A stretch of 64,000 nucleotides of DNA from Galliscardovia ingluviei (GCF_014635685.1 NZ_BMDH01000002.1:340472-404471), one strand, 5' to 3'; numbered from the stretch's first letter, positions 1 to 9,393 are shown. Made by a program: numbers and translations. The notes: generated by a model from the sequence alone, not told the origin.

Positions 1-927
1 TGGCAGTGTAATGCCGTCAGTAGCGTAGAAGGTTTTGCGCAGCAGCATTATACGCTGAGCTGCATGGATAAACGCTGTAGCATCGTGAATCTGTGAGCCG
101 ATGTGGGAGTGAATACCTACTAATTCAAGGTGTTCACTATGTTGCTTGATGGTTTGAAGGACAGCGAGCGCGGATCCTTGTGCTATGCATTCCATAGCTT
201 GTACGAGTTGTGTTTGCTCTTCTTGTGCTTGTTCGCTGTACGCCCTATCCCCAGCACTTTCCACAGCTTGTTGATTGTTGGCAAGATCTAGGAAGTCGAG
301 CAGATGTTCGTCTGCATCTACAGGTAGCAGCGGCACACCGAATTTTTGGTCCTCGTGAGCGGTAGAAATATACTCGTGTCCGCCTGCATGAATGCCTGAG
401 GTAACGCGCAACATCACGCGAGCGCGTTTACCGAGCTGCGATGCGATGCGTGCAATACGTTCTGGTTCATCTGGTGAGTCCACAACGATTTTATCGAAGC
501 CTTCGCTGATGGCGAGGCGTACCTCATCGTCCGTTTTGTTGTTGCCGTGCAGTACCAGTCGTCGTCCCGGCGCTCCTGCAGCGAGGGCAATGCGCATCTC
601 TCCCATAGTGCAGGTGTCGATATGCATGCCTGCGTCAAGCATGATGCGCACAATGCGTTTGGTAAGTAGTGCTTTGCCCGCGTAGCTGACTTGGGTGGTT
701 GTGGTGTTGAATGCCGTTTGTGCAGCGTTGACGAATCGTTGTGCTCGGTTTGCAATTTCGTCAGTATCTACTACATACAGCGGTGAGCCGTATTGTTCGA
801 GTAGGCTTGCTGCACTTATGCCATGGAATGTTATAGCTCCTTGAGCATCAATGTGCGTAGCTTCAGGCCATATTGGGCTTACTGGTTGACCTTCTGCTTG
901 TGCTGGCAAGGTTTCCTGCTGCGACAT
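1..927 (-). CDS. lysA: Diaminopimelate decarboxylase, N-terminal 309 codons (cut by window edge)
   Basis: Catalyses the last step of lysine synthesis, meso-diaminopimelate to lysine, with pyridoxal phosphate. I translated the open frame from ATG at 927; it is still open at base 1. Visible motifs are VSYAGKA, whose lysine would carry the PLP, an HGNNK segment typical of the family barrel, and HSHIGSQ, matching the conserved GLHxHIGSQ block. A strong ribosome site, GGAGGAGG, lies 5-8 bases upstream of the ATG, which fixes the start. The gene follows argS in the same direction after a 242-bp gap, an order familiar from bifidobacteria. The C-terminal domain with the substrate-binding cysteine and tyrosine is outside the window. 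Confidence 0.93.
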   Translation of the reverse strand, partial: MSQQETLPAQAEGQPVSPIWPEATHIDAQGAITFHGISAASLLEQYGSPLYVVDTDEIANRAQRFVNAAQTAFNTTTTQVSYAGKALLTKRIVRIMLDAGMHIDTCTMGEMRIALAAGAPGRRLVLHGNNKTDDEVRLAISEGFDKIVVDSPDEPERIARIASQLGKRARVMLRVTSGIHAGGHEYISTAHEDQKFGVPLLPVDADEHLLDFLDLANNQQAVESAGDRAYSEQAQEEQTQLVQAMECIAQGSALAVLQTIKQHSEHLELVGIHSHIGSQIHDATAFIHAAQRIMLLRKTFYATDGITLP

Positions 928-1169
928 ACGACTTCCTCCTCCGTATCGTCTGGTGCTGGTTACTGATTTCGCGAATCACAATGTATACAACTTGTAGCCT
1001 GTGCAACTCACAACTCGTGTGACCTGCACACTTATGCAACCCATCGCTTATATGTGCAACTCATAGCTTATGCAACTCACATGTGATCACGCGCGAATTG
1101 CATAAGCTATGTACACAGCTACTGAGTATTGGATACTTAGGCTTATACCTGTGTTTATGTCTGCGCGCT
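928..1169. other. argS-lysA intergenic spacer with short repeats
   Basis: This 242-bp spacer contains several copies of a TGCAACTCA-like element between about 1000 and 1085 (at about 1000, 1033, 1053 and 1073), some followed by TAGCTTATG or a variant of it. The copies are short and degenerate. I see no gene, and the lysA promoter was not resolved. Confidence 0.4.
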
Positions 1170-2978
1170 TTACATATGTTCTGGCGCGCTGACAGCAAGC
1201 AACTGCAAACCATTAGCAATAACTTGCTTAGTCGCGTCATTTAAGCGCAGACGCGCTGCTGCTCGTGCGGCACTTGGATTCTTTGCAATGCGCAATGCTT
1301 CACGTTCTTGCTCTGGCAGACGCTCTTCATCGTCAGTAAGTGCCATTGGAGCTACGCGCTCAGCCGCATACCACTTGTGGTAGCGTCCTGCAAGATCTTC
1401 AAGGTAGTGTGCTACACGATGTGGTTCACGGCCATCGCCTGCCGCAGAGAGCATGCTTGGATACTGTGCTAAAGCGGCAAGTAGGTCGTTGTCTGCTTGA
1501 GTATCGAGAAGCGCGAGGTCTGCACCTTCGTGTGTGACACCTGCTGCCGCAGCATTGCGGTCTACGTTGCATGCGCGAGCATGAGCGTACTGCACGTAAT
1601 ATACTGGGTTTTCGTTGGTGTGTGAGCGTAGCAGGTCGAGGTCAATATCCACGCTCTGGTTGTAGTCAGTGCGTGCCAGTGAGTATCGTGCAGCATCGAC
1701 ACCTACTGCTTCTACCAGATCGTCAATAGTGATGACGTTACCGGCACGCTTACTCATGCGCACTGGGCTACCGTCTTTCATTACATTGACGAGCTGTCCG
1801 ATAAGAATCTGCATATTCTCACCTGGAGTGTCACCGAACGCAGCGCACATAGCCATCATTCTGCCGATGTAGCCGTGGTGGTCTGCGCCGAGCATGTAAA
1901 TGGCAACATCTGCTGGATTGACCTTGCGATGGCGCTTATTGCGATAGTAGGCGATATCTGCAGCAAAATACGCGTAATTCCCATCGGACTTAATAATTAC
2001 GCGGTCTTTATCATCACCATGCTTGGTGGATGTAAACCATGTTGCACCATCATGCTCTTCAATATCACCGCGCTCGCGCAGGTCTTCGATTGCACGCGTT
2101 ACTTCGCCGTCTTCGTACAGGCTGTTTTCGTGGAACCACACGTCAAAGTTGACGCGGAAGTCACGCATGGATTGTTTGATTTCATCAAACATCATTGGCA
2201 CTGCACGCTTGCGGAATTCTTCACGCTGCTCGGAATCGCCTTCACCGAATGGCTCACCGTGTTCATCAACGCCACCATCTACGCGAGGTAGAGTGAGAAT
2301 ATCAATGCCTTCTGCCTTGGCTTGTTCGATGACTCGGTTAGCAATTTCATCAATATAGGCGCCCTTATAGCCGTCTACTGGCACCGGCTCACCATGTGCT
2401 GCTGCAACAAGTGACTTGGCAAAGCGGTTGATTTGCTCGCCATGGTCGTTGAAGTAGTATTCTCTCACTACTGTCGCACCATTGGCTTCAAGTACGCGGG
2501 CCATGGAGTCACCAACTGCCGCCCAACGAGTACCACCGATATGAATTGGACCGGTTGGGTTAGCGGACACAAATTCAAGGTTGAGGGTTTTATCAGCAAG
2601 ATGCTGATTACGCCCGAATGCTTCGCCCTCACTCAAAATAGTGTCCACAATGGATGCTGCTGATGCCGCATCGAGGGTGATGTTAATAAACCCTGGTCCT
2701 GCCACCTCTACTTTGGCAATGCCTGATGCCTGTTCTAGTTCATTGGCGAAACTTTGTGCTAATTCGCGGGGTTTTAGTCCTGCTTTTTTAGCACATTGCA
2801 TAGCAATATTGGTTGCCCAATCGCCATGTGAGCGATCTTTTGGTCGCATCACGGTGATGGCATCAACTGATGGGAGTTGGTCGGTAGTTAGTTCTCCAGC
2901 TTCTCCGCGTTCTACAAGAGTGCTGGCTGTTTGTGCAATAAGTTCACTTAACGCTTCTGGACTCATGAACATAAGCAT
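1170..2978 (-). CDS. argS: Arginyl-tRNA synthetase
   Basis: Charges tRNA-Arg with arginine in the cytosol (class I synthetase). The 602-residue length is normal for actinobacterial ArgS. The N-terminal additional domain is followed by the HIGH signature as NPTGPIHIGG near residue 140, then the KMSKS-equivalent RMSKRAGN near residue 407, and an all-helical anticodon-binding domain ending in LLAVSAPEHM, the usual ArgS terminus. Three in-frame ATG codons lie close together (2978, 2972, 2966). None has a strong ribosome site, so the exact start is uncertain by up to four codons. The gene sits upstream of lysA on the same strand. Confidence 0.97.
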   Translation of the reverse strand: MLMFMSPEALSELIAQTASTLVERGEAGELTTDQLPSVDAITVMRPKDRSHGDWATNIAMQCAKKAGLKPRELAQSFANELEQASGIAKVEVAGPGFINITLDAASAASIVDTILSEGEAFGRNQHLADKTLNLEFVSANPTGPIHIGGTRWAAVGDSMARVLEANGATVVREYYFNDHGEQINRFAKSLVAAAHGEPVPVDGYKGAYIDEIANRVIEQAKAEGIDILTLPRVDGGVDEHGEPFGEGDSEQREEFRKRAVPMMFDEIKQSMRDFRVNFDVWFHENSLYEDGEVTRAIEDLRERGDIEEHDGATWFTSTKHGDDKDRVIIKSDGNYAYFAADIAYYRNKRHRKVNPADVAIYMLGADHHGYIGRMMAMCAAFGDTPGENMQILIGQLVNVMKDGSPVRMSKRAGNVITIDDLVEAVGVDAARYSLARTDYNQSVDIDLDLLRSHTNENPVYYVQYAHARACNVDRNAAAAGVTHEGADLALLDTQADNDLLAALAQYPSMLSAAGDGREPHRVAHYLEDLAGRYHKWYAAERVAPMALTDDEERLPEQEREALRIAKNPSAARAAARLRLNDATKQVIANGLQLLAVSAPEHM

Positions 2979-3114
2979 AGCGATAGCGCCGTATTGGAGC
3001 GTGATATCCGTCCAAACTAGTGATAACGCATACTCCGATGCGCCAAACGCCGCACAAAATCGACACCAAATTCAGCATTAGTTCAGTACAACTTCAGCAT
3101 CAAGTTAACGCAAT

Positions 3115-3297
3115 CTAGCTCAGCACCGCTCCAATAGTAATACCAATAAATACCACTAACACTACTAAAGCCACTAGCGCTACAGCATGGGCTAGTACTT
3201 TCAAGAATGCGATATGCGTATGCTTAGCCCCATATATGGCACTGACGAACACTGCGAGCGCAAGTACCATAATGAATGTAAGCAACACATAAAACAC
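3115..3297 (-). CDS. Small two-helix membrane protein, unknown
   Basis: The 60-residue product is almost entirely hydrophobic, with two predicted membrane helices (about residues 3-22 and 30-57) separated by a short polar loop KHTHIAFLK. It begins with GTG only five bases after the stop codon of the RidA-like gene, so it is probably translationally coupled to it. I do not recognise a family. The tight spacing and clean hydrophobic pattern argue that it is real. The cysteine-rich RidA upstream is its only evident functional neighbour. Confidence 0.55.
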   Translation of the reverse strand: MFYVLLTFIMVLALAVFVSAIYGAKHTHIAFLKVLAHAVALVALVVLVVFIGITIGAVLS

Positions 3298-3304
3298 GTG
3301 CCTA

Positions 3305-3850
3305 CTATACCGCAGCTATAGCATCAATTTCTACTAATGCACCCTTTGGAATGGCGTTACCACCAAAAGCCACACGTGCTGGCTTAACTGCACCAGTCAG
3401 CGCTGCAGAATATGCGGCGTCTACTTCAGCAAAATCGTTAACATCTGCGAGATAGATGGTAGCGCGCACAATACGATCCATACTAGAGCCTGCCGCAGTA
3501 AGCACTGCCGCTATATTTTTCATCGCTTGGGCTGCTTGCTCTCCTGCAGTAGCTCCTGCAAGTTCACCAGTGGCTGGATTAATGCCGAGCTGACCGGAAA
3601 CGAATACAAAACCGTTTGCTTTCACTGCTTGCGAGTATGCGCCTAGTGCTGCTGGAGCTTGATCTGTAGCTACTTGCTCAAGCGGCTGCTGTGCACCGCA
3701 TCCACACTTGTTTTTACCGCACTGGCATGCATTCTGCTCGCCTTGGCATTGCTTTTGTTCGCACTGGCAAGCGCCCTTTTCGCACTGGCAAGCGCTCTGC
3801 TCGCCTTGGCATTTATGTTCTGCACACTTGCATGGTTCTTCTGCACACAT
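3305..3850 (-). CDS. RidA/YjgF-family protein with cysteine-rich repeat N-terminus
   Basis: The C-terminal part (about residues 54-181) is a complete RidA domain. It has GAYSQAV near the start, FVSGQLGINPATGEL, and the terminal block KPARVAFGGNAIPKGALVEI, which keeps the arginine that binds the carboxylate of enamine/imine substrates. RidA enzymes hydrolyse reactive 2-aminoacrylate formed by PLP enzymes. The first 51 residues are unlike RidA: 13 cysteines in about seven heptads (PCKCAEH, KCQGEQS, ACQCEKG, ACQCEQK, QCQGEQN, ACQCGKN, KCGCGAQ). I chose ATG at 3850 because AGGAG lies eight bases upstream; the open frame continues 34 codons further with no better start. A metallothionein-like metal-binding role for the repeat is inference. 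Confidence 0.85.
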   Translation of the reverse strand: MCAEEPCKCAEHKCQGEQSACQCEKGACQCEQKQCQGEQNACQCGKNKCGCGAQQPLEQVATDQAPAALGAYSQAVKANGFVFVSGQLGINPATGELAGATAGEQAAQAMKNIAAVLTAAGSSMDRIVRATIYLADVNDFAEVDAAYSAALTGAVKPARVAFGGNAIPKGALVEIDAIAAV

Positions 3851-4137
3851 ATTTACTCCTTCACCATATTGCCTACATAATGCATATGTATTGTCCGCAT
3901 ACTGCATATTGTGGTTATACTGCCGCATGTACGCAACAATCAATTGATACACAGTTTATGCGCAATCATTTGCGTTTCCCCGCATTTATCTCATTTTCAT
4001 GTAAATACAAATTCCGCATGAAATGACCAATCTACGTACTACAAGTCCGCTCATCATATTCGCCCATACTTTACATAGCTTGAAAGCGTTGTTTTGGATG
4101 AACACATTTTTCATGCTTGCGACTGTTGCGATTGCAC

Positions 4138-4377
4138 TTATAATTGCACCTGGAAAAAGGTTGACGGTCTGATTTGGAACAGATCAAAAATAGCTATGGC
4201 ATCATGGATATCAGCACGTCCTGTTGTAATCAGTCTTTGTACTTTTTCAAGTGGGATTTTCGTTTTATTTGCGATATCCACATCCGTGAGTTTGGTACGC
4301 TGCATTTCGATAGCTAGACGGTCTACTACACGCTGTGGAGTATCAAATACATATGCCGCAAGAAGTCCGGTTGGCAT
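4138..4377 (-). CDS. Small XRE-like helix-turn-helix protein
   Basis: The 79-residue product contains a helix-turn-helix-like stretch at about residues 28-60 (TDVDIANKTKIPLEKVQRLI), where the ALAxxxGxS pattern of XRE/Cro regulators is recognisable but degenerate. The tail FDLFQIRPSTFF also fits XRE-type domains. It stands alone and has no clear ribosome site before ATG at 4377. The frame stays open for about 23 codons upstream without a standard start codon, so the N-terminus is uncertain. It is probably a DNA-binding protein. Its target is unknown. Confidence 0.5.
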   Translation of the reverse strand: MPTGLLAAYVFDTPQRVVDRLAIEMQRTKLTDVDIANKTKIPLEKVQRLITTGRADIHDAIAIFDLFQIRPSTFFQVQL

Positions 4378-4842
4378 GAAAGGACAAAAGCTCGGTTTGC
4401 AGCTTCTTACTGCGCGGTCAATGGAGTAAATATGCCCATACTCACCTTACTTCTGCCATATACTACAATTTGTGGCTAACAGTATAGCATGTCAGAGAAG
4501 CTCAACTATTACTGATTTTCAAAACCATATCAACAATAGACACGGCTATACAATCGTGGTAGATAGGGGGTTGGCGTTTTACCATTTTTTCAAATACAAT
4601 GGGTAAGGTTAGGCAATTGCAGACTTTGGGGAAGTTGCAAGCGCCATGCTCGGCAAACACCATACGCACTACTTGTACACACAGTATTCCATATGGAAAA
4701 CCAAGTAGCCGAAACAGACACTAATAAACAAACCAGTCAACAGACTGAGAAAACAGACTCGGAAAATAGCGACTGAGAAACACAGACTCAGGAACACAGT
4801 ACCGAGCACAGGCCAAAAGCCTCGAAGCGGTTGGGGGGAAAT
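4378..4842 (+). other. Intergenic region with an in-frame, stop-interrupted leader before the surface protein
   Basis: From ATG 4693 there is a 27-codon polar Gln/Thr/Glu-rich frame ending at TGA 4774-4776. Beyond that stop the same frame stays open for 22 more codons and runs straight into the surface-protein ATG at 4843. Bases 4735-4800 are also imperfect tandem copies of an ACTGAGAAAACAG-like unit. The remaining 300 bases after the HTH gene show nothing clear. Confidence 0.4.
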
Positions 4843-7800
4843 ATGCACAAACACACACCTTTTGTTGCACGTATTAGTGCAGCTGTAGCGATTATAGGTA
4901 TGGCTTTGGCACCAAGCTTAGCTTTCGCAGAACCAAGCGATTCTCTAGATTCCCTGTCTACTACCCCAACTGCAACTGCGATCCCAACTACAACACCAGC
5001 CGCAACTACAGCAACATCTATAACTACATCTACTACCTCTACTACCTCTACTACCTCTACTACCTCAACTTCTTCCGCCAATCCTCCCACTATCTGCGAT
5101 GGCTCCGTCACCCCAGGAGTTGGTTCAGATACTGCTGAGCATTGCACTGGCAATATCGATCCTAATGACCCTAATACTTTCCAATACATGCTGAATATGG
5201 CAGTAATTGGCGATTCATACACTGCTGGCAATGGCACCAATCTACCGGGTGGCGGCAAGGACAAGACCATCGACCAGCTCATTAAATGGTACTTGGGCAT
5301 GGATTACAGCCAGTACGGCAATTACTATGGCGATTACCAAGAAAACGGCAAAACCGTGCGCCCATTCCGCTCACATCTCAACTACAGCGAGCATTATATG
5401 CGCTGGTTGCAAAGCCAAGGTGTGAAGGTTATTTATAATAATTACGCGCATTCTGGGGCTACTATTACCGGAGAAGCACAGCACGGCATTCTCAATCAGG
5501 TTGATAATCTTGACAAGCATACAGGTTTGGTGCTGCTTACTGCTGGCGGCAATGATGTGAAATTCTCTACCATTGCAAAGAGCTGCTTTGCTATGTTGAT
5601 GCGTTCTCCAGAAAAATGCAAAGCGGCAGTAGATGAAGCATTTTCTCTCTTGCCTACAGTTAAGCAGAACACGCTGGCCCTGTTTAATAAATTAGAGCAG
5701 CAAATTGCGAGCGATAAGCAAGCACAAGCCGTATTACTTGCCTACCCACTGCTTTCTATGGATAAGCCAACATATGTTGCGCAAGATGGTATTGGCGGTT
5801 GGGGCCCTGGAGCCTATCCTGCTGCAACTGCCGTACGGGAGCTTGGTATGGAAGCAGTAGATGAGCAGAGGCGCGCAGTAAACGAGTGGAATAGTGGCAA
5901 CCACTCGCTGAAAGTGACATATATTGACTCAATCCCAGAGGCTTTTGCAGGGCACGAACCAGACCCAAGTTGGACTTCCTATAATGATTTCCGCTGGATT
6001 AACGAATTCAAAGAAACTATGGGCGTGCAGAATCCAAATACTCGACCTGCATTCAAAATATATTCCAAAGGACTCCCTCTACTTGGCGATGATAATCAAG
6101 CGAATTTCTACCATCCGAATATTAATGGACATAAAGTTGAAGCCGATATTTTAGCTGAAAAACTTGGCATTCCTGCAGTTACGCGCAAAATTGATAAGAA
6201 TGCGCCTCATATGGATGTGGCGATTGTACTGGACGCTACTGGCTCGATGAAAGATGATATTGAAGCAGTACGTGACAATATCAATAATATTATTGACAAA
6301 GTACGCGGCAAGAGTGAAACCGTGCGCGTGGCAGTAGTTACATATAAGGATTTCCCTCAGCATTATGGCGCTGAAACCGACTATCCTGCACAAGTAGAGC
6401 AAGCGTTTACTGAGGATATTAACACGGTAAAAGATAAGATTGGCAAAATTGTAGTCAGCGGAGGTGGCGATAATCCAGAGACAGTGTATAGCGGTCTGAA
6501 CGCAGCGTTCACTCAGTTGAAGTGGTGCGATGGCGTGAAAAAAGTTGCGCTAGTATATGGCGATGCAGTGCCGAAAGAGCCTGAGCCGGAAACCAATTTC
6601 ACATGGAAGGATATGGCTGATAAAGCGTACGCGCTTGACCCAGTAGAGATATATGCTATTGATTCTGGCGAAATTATGACTTCTGTAAATATGCAAACGC
6701 TTGTCAAACAGTCTGGCGGTATGGCAACTACTATTAGTAACGCCAGCCAAGCGGCAGATGCTATCACTGCGACACTTGATAAGGCAGCCAATAAGCCATT
6801 TGCATGGCTAAGCGGACCATACCAAGACAAAGTTGGTGCCACACTCACGTTTGATGCCAGCAATTCATATGCTGTGGATGGGTCTGGTCTTGTGAAGTAT
6901 GAGTGGGATTTTGACGGCGATGGTAAGTTTGAAGAAACTACTGCAAAACCTCAGGCCAAGCATACGTTTATGAGTGAATACACCGGTCCTGTCGGTGTGC
7001 GCGTTACAGACGGCAACGGTTTGCAAGCTACTGGCTCAACCCTGGTGACTATTACCAAGGATGGCGACATTATTCCTGACGATCAGGATAACTGCCCAAC
7101 CGTATCGAATACCGATCAGGCAGATAGTGACGGCGACGGCGTAGGAGATGCCTGTGATGCTACCCCTGGCAATGAAGTGCCCGAAGTGAATCCGTATGGC
7201 GCGTATGAGGTTGATGGCACGAAGCCTCCAAGTGGTCACCAAAAGGTGGAGCTTTCTAGCGATACTGTAATGGCTGGGAAGAGCGTGGACGTGAAAGCTG
7301 GTATTTTTGCTCGCGATGCGAAGGCAACGGTGAGTGTTGATGAGCAAGGTGCTGGTAATAAAGCTGCCAACAAAGCTGGTAACAAGGACTCCCATAAAGC
7401 ACGTCAGCTGGCAACATTCAAAGTTTCTGCAGACAATTTGCTTGCCGAAGGTTCAGTTACTATTCCAGCAAATCTGCCACTTGGCAAGCACACACTTACT
7501 GTAACAGCTGGTGATTTACGGGCAAGCACTACCCTGACTGTTATAGAGAATCCTGAAATACCTACAGGTGGCACAGATAATGGGAATACAGGCAGCGAAC
7601 CTACCAAGCCTGCTGATCCTGCAGACTCAGACGATGCTGAGAAACCTAATGATACAGGCAAGAATAATACCGAACAGCCAAACAATCAGCAGCATACTGC
7701 TAATACCAACTCAAACACTGCACAAGATAAACCACACGGCGCACAAAACTCAACCGGAACGCAAAACTTGACCAGTGCACAAGATAACTCACAGGATAAA

Positions 7801-7926
7801 TACGGCATTCACGAACTCAGCGCCACAGGAGTGAATATTGCAGTAACGGTGTTAGCGGTATTGATCATCGCGGTTGTTGCCATTAGTCTGCTGGCTATTC
7901 AGAAAAACTCCAACCGCAAGCAGTAA
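4843..7926 (+). CDS. Secreted multidomain surface protein: SGNH hydrolase, vWA, PKD, TSP type 3, sorting signal
   Basis: The 1027-residue product starts with a signal peptide (ISAAVAIIGMALAPSLAFA) and a Thr/Ser-rich linker. An SGNH esterase/lipase domain covers about 115-440, with GDSYTAGNG, AGGNDVKFS and YHPNINGH matching blocks I, III and V. A vWA domain with MIDAS LDATGSM begins near 457, a PKD domain with YEWDFDGDG lies at about 650-735, and a calcium-type thrombospondin-3 motif DSDGDGVGDACD lies near 765. An Ig-like segment and an Asn/Thr-rich stalk follow. The end is LSATG (near 992), a membrane helix and KNSNRKQ, which resembles a variant LPxTG anchor. ATG 4843 is chosen over TTG 4831 because GGGGGGA sits just before it. 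It is probably a wall-anchored adhesin/hydrolase; its substrate is unknown. Confidence 0.85.
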   Translation: MHKHTPFVARISAAVAIIGMALAPSLAFAEPSDSLDSLSTTPTATAIPTTTPAATTATSITTSTTSTTSTTSTTSTSSANPPTICDGSVTPGVGSDTAEHCTGNIDPNDPNTFQYMLNMAVIGDSYTAGNGTNLPGGGKDKTIDQLIKWYLGMDYSQYGNYYGDYQENGKTVRPFRSHLNYSEHYMRWLQSQGVKVIYNNYAHSGATITGEAQHGILNQVDNLDKHTGLVLLTAGGNDVKFSTIAKSCFAMLMRSPEKCKAAVDEAFSLLPTVKQNTLALFNKLEQQIASDKQAQAVLLAYPLLSMDKPTYVAQDGIGGWGPGAYPAATAVRELGMEAVDEQRRAVNEWNSGNHSLKVTYIDSIPEAFAGHEPDPSWTSYNDFRWINEFKETMGVQNPNTRPAFKIYSKGLPLLGDDNQANFYHPNINGHKVEADILAEKLGIPAVTRKIDKNAPHMDVAIVLDATGSMKDDIEAVRDNINNIIDKVRGKSETVRVAVVTYKDFPQHYGAETDYPAQVEQAFTEDINTVKDKIGKIVVSGGGDNPETVYSGLNAAFTQLKWCDGVKKVALVYGDAVPKEPEPETNFTWKDMADKAYALDPVEIYAIDSGEIMTSVNMQTLVKQSGGMATTISNASQAADAITATLDKAANKPFAWLSGPYQDKVGATLTFDASNSYAVDGSGLVKYEWDFDGDGKFEETTAKPQAKHTFMSEYTGPVGVRVTDGNGLQATGSTLVTITKDGDIIPDDQDNCPTVSNTDQADSDGDGVGDACDATPGNEVPEVNPYGAYEVDGTKPPSGHQKVELSSDTVMAGKSVDVKAGIFARDAKATVSVDEQGAGNKAANKAGNKDSHKARQLATFKVSADNLLAEGSVTIPANLPLGKHTLTVTAGDLRASTTLTVIENPEIPTGGTDNGNTGSEPTKPADPADSDDAEKPNDTGKNNTEQPNNQQHTANTNSNTAQDKPHGAQNSTGTQNLTSAQDNSQDKYGIHELSATGVNIAVTVLAVLIIAVVAISLLAIQKNSNRKQ

Positions 7927-7963
7927 TGCAAAAGATAAATAACCGTAAGAGGTAAACGACCAA

Positions 7964-8012
7964 AAGAGGTTGGAATAGGTGCTTACTTCTAGCAAATCTA
8001 TCCCAACCTCTT
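7964..8012. terminator. Stem-loop between convergent genes
   Basis: AAGAGGTTGGAATAG pairs with CTATCCCAACCTCTT with one mismatch around a 19-base loop. It lies between the surface-protein gene (+) and the priming transferase (-), so it could serve both. The T-run is weak. Confidence 0.6.
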
Positions 8013-8091
8013 AATATTCAGCGCTGAATCTCCTGAAATCCCTCAGTCTCTATAACATCAGACTCTATGACCCTTAAACTCGCGCAGACTG

Positions 8092-8868
8092 CTATAACCC
8101 TTGCGCAGTAATCACGATAAGCACTGTGCGGAAGATAATCTTCAAATCAGTCCATAGTGAACACTTAGTAATGTATTTGAGATCGAGCTCAACCCATTCA
8201 TCAAAACTAATTTTGTCGCGATGCGGCTTGATTTGCCACAGGCAGGTCATTCCTTGAGGCACGAGCAGACGTTGCATTTGATACGGCGTATATTGCGCAA
8301 CTTCGCGCACAATCGCAGGACGAGGACCTACTACGCTGAGATCACCGCGTAGTACATTGAAAAATTGTGGAAGTTCGTCGATAGAAAGCGCACGAATAAT
8401 GCGCCCAACTCGCGTAATACGGGGATCATGCTCCATCTTGAACACAGGACCCGTTTTCTCATTTTGCGCCTTGAGCTGCTCTAGAATCTCTCCAGCATTG
8501 GACACCATAGAACGGAACTTATACATCATGAAAATGCGTCCGCCCGCACCAACGCGGGGTTGCCGGAAGAACACAGGTCCTCGAGGATCATCAATTTTGA
8601 TAGCGATAGCAATAATGATAAACAGCCAAGAAAAGACAAGAATTACAGTAAGCGCAAAGAGAAAATCAAGAATTCGCTTGGCATAGCGATACGCTGCGCG
8701 ATGTTCTCGCAAGCGCTTAACCGCTACAGCAATATCCTGACGAATTGGTCGAGGTGATAAATTGATACCTACTGCAGAAGAGGGCTCACAGTCGATTGTT
8801 TCGTCATGAAAGTCATGCACATCATACACTGAATGTGCTGATGACGAATCAGCTCTACAGTGAGCCAT
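8092..8868 (-). CDS. Priming sugar-phosphate transferase (undecaprenyl-phosphate, WcaJ/RfbP type)
   Basis: Starts exopolysaccharide repeat synthesis by moving a sugar-1-phosphate from a UDP-sugar to undecaprenyl phosphate at the inner membrane face. The 258-residue product is the short form. It has a polar N-terminus, one hydrophobic segment (about residues 60-82, ILVFSWLFIIIAIAI), then the conserved catalytic region with MMYKFRSM, SIDELPQFFNVLRGDLSVVG and GPRP. It lacks the N-terminal multi-helix and Rossmann-like region of long WcaJ proteins. ATG 8868 has GGGGG eight bases upstream. It is the only priming enzyme in the window, so it probably also serves the 37-53 kb cluster. Confidence 0.93.
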   Translation of the reverse strand: MAHCRADSSSAHSVYDVHDFHDETIDCEPSSAVGINLSPRPIRQDIAVAVKRLREHRAAYRYAKRILDFLFALTVILVFSWLFIIIAIAIKIDDPRGPVFFRQPRVGAGGRIFMMYKFRSMVSNAGEILEQLKAQNEKTGPVFKMEHDPRITRVGRIIRALSIDELPQFFNVLRGDLSVVGPRPAIVREVAQYTPYQMQRLLVPQGMTCLWQIKPHRDKISFDEWVELDLKYITKCSLWTDLKIIFRTVLIVITAQGL

Positions 8869-9393
8869 AATCAATACCCCCGCTCCAGTTGGCGTATTCT
8901 CTCCATAGTTAAGTCATATGTCCTGTCAGGGTTCCAGCGCCTGTACATACCGCCATGCATATACTTTCTTCGCGCATCGCCTTTTTGTACACCCATAATG
9001 TACAACATAAAGTGCACAAATACATTACAACCGTAAAAGCGTGTACTGACAGACTATCAATTATTTGTTATCTTGCCCAAAATATGATATAGCACCTTAT
9101 TATTATCGTCTACTATCATGCCATATTCCAGACTTACAACGAATATTCATATTTACACATAGCCTTAGTTTTATAATATGTAATTCTTAGCGTACGACGT
9201 TACATATTGCAACATTAATCCGACCAAAAGAAAGCATAGCGTCAGCTTTTATTAATATTTAGGAAATCCATTATAAATCTGAAATACCCATGTACACACA
9301 AAATCCTCTCTACATATAGTTTTTCTATATTAGACCTTATAGGAAGGAATATCTGCATATCGGCAAAGACACAAACTCATAGGTATTTCTTCA
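8869..9393. other. AT-rich gap of about 525 bp
   Basis: Separates the flippase stop from the priming transferase start. It is AT-rich with no convincing open frame. It probably holds the transferase promoter on the minus strand, but I could not assign -35 and -10 boxes. A loose inverted pair (TTTTGTACAC/GTGCACAAA) occurs near 8980-9020. Confidence 0.35.

Noticed and set aside
3659-4026. Hydrophobic plus-strand frames opposite the RidA gene
   Set aside because: They are artefacts of the cysteine-rich 21-bp repeat read on the other strand.
5020-5075. Thr/Ser triplet repeat as a phase-variation tract
   Set aside because: It is an in-frame linker repeat (TST units); length changes would not shift the frame, so switching is unlikely.
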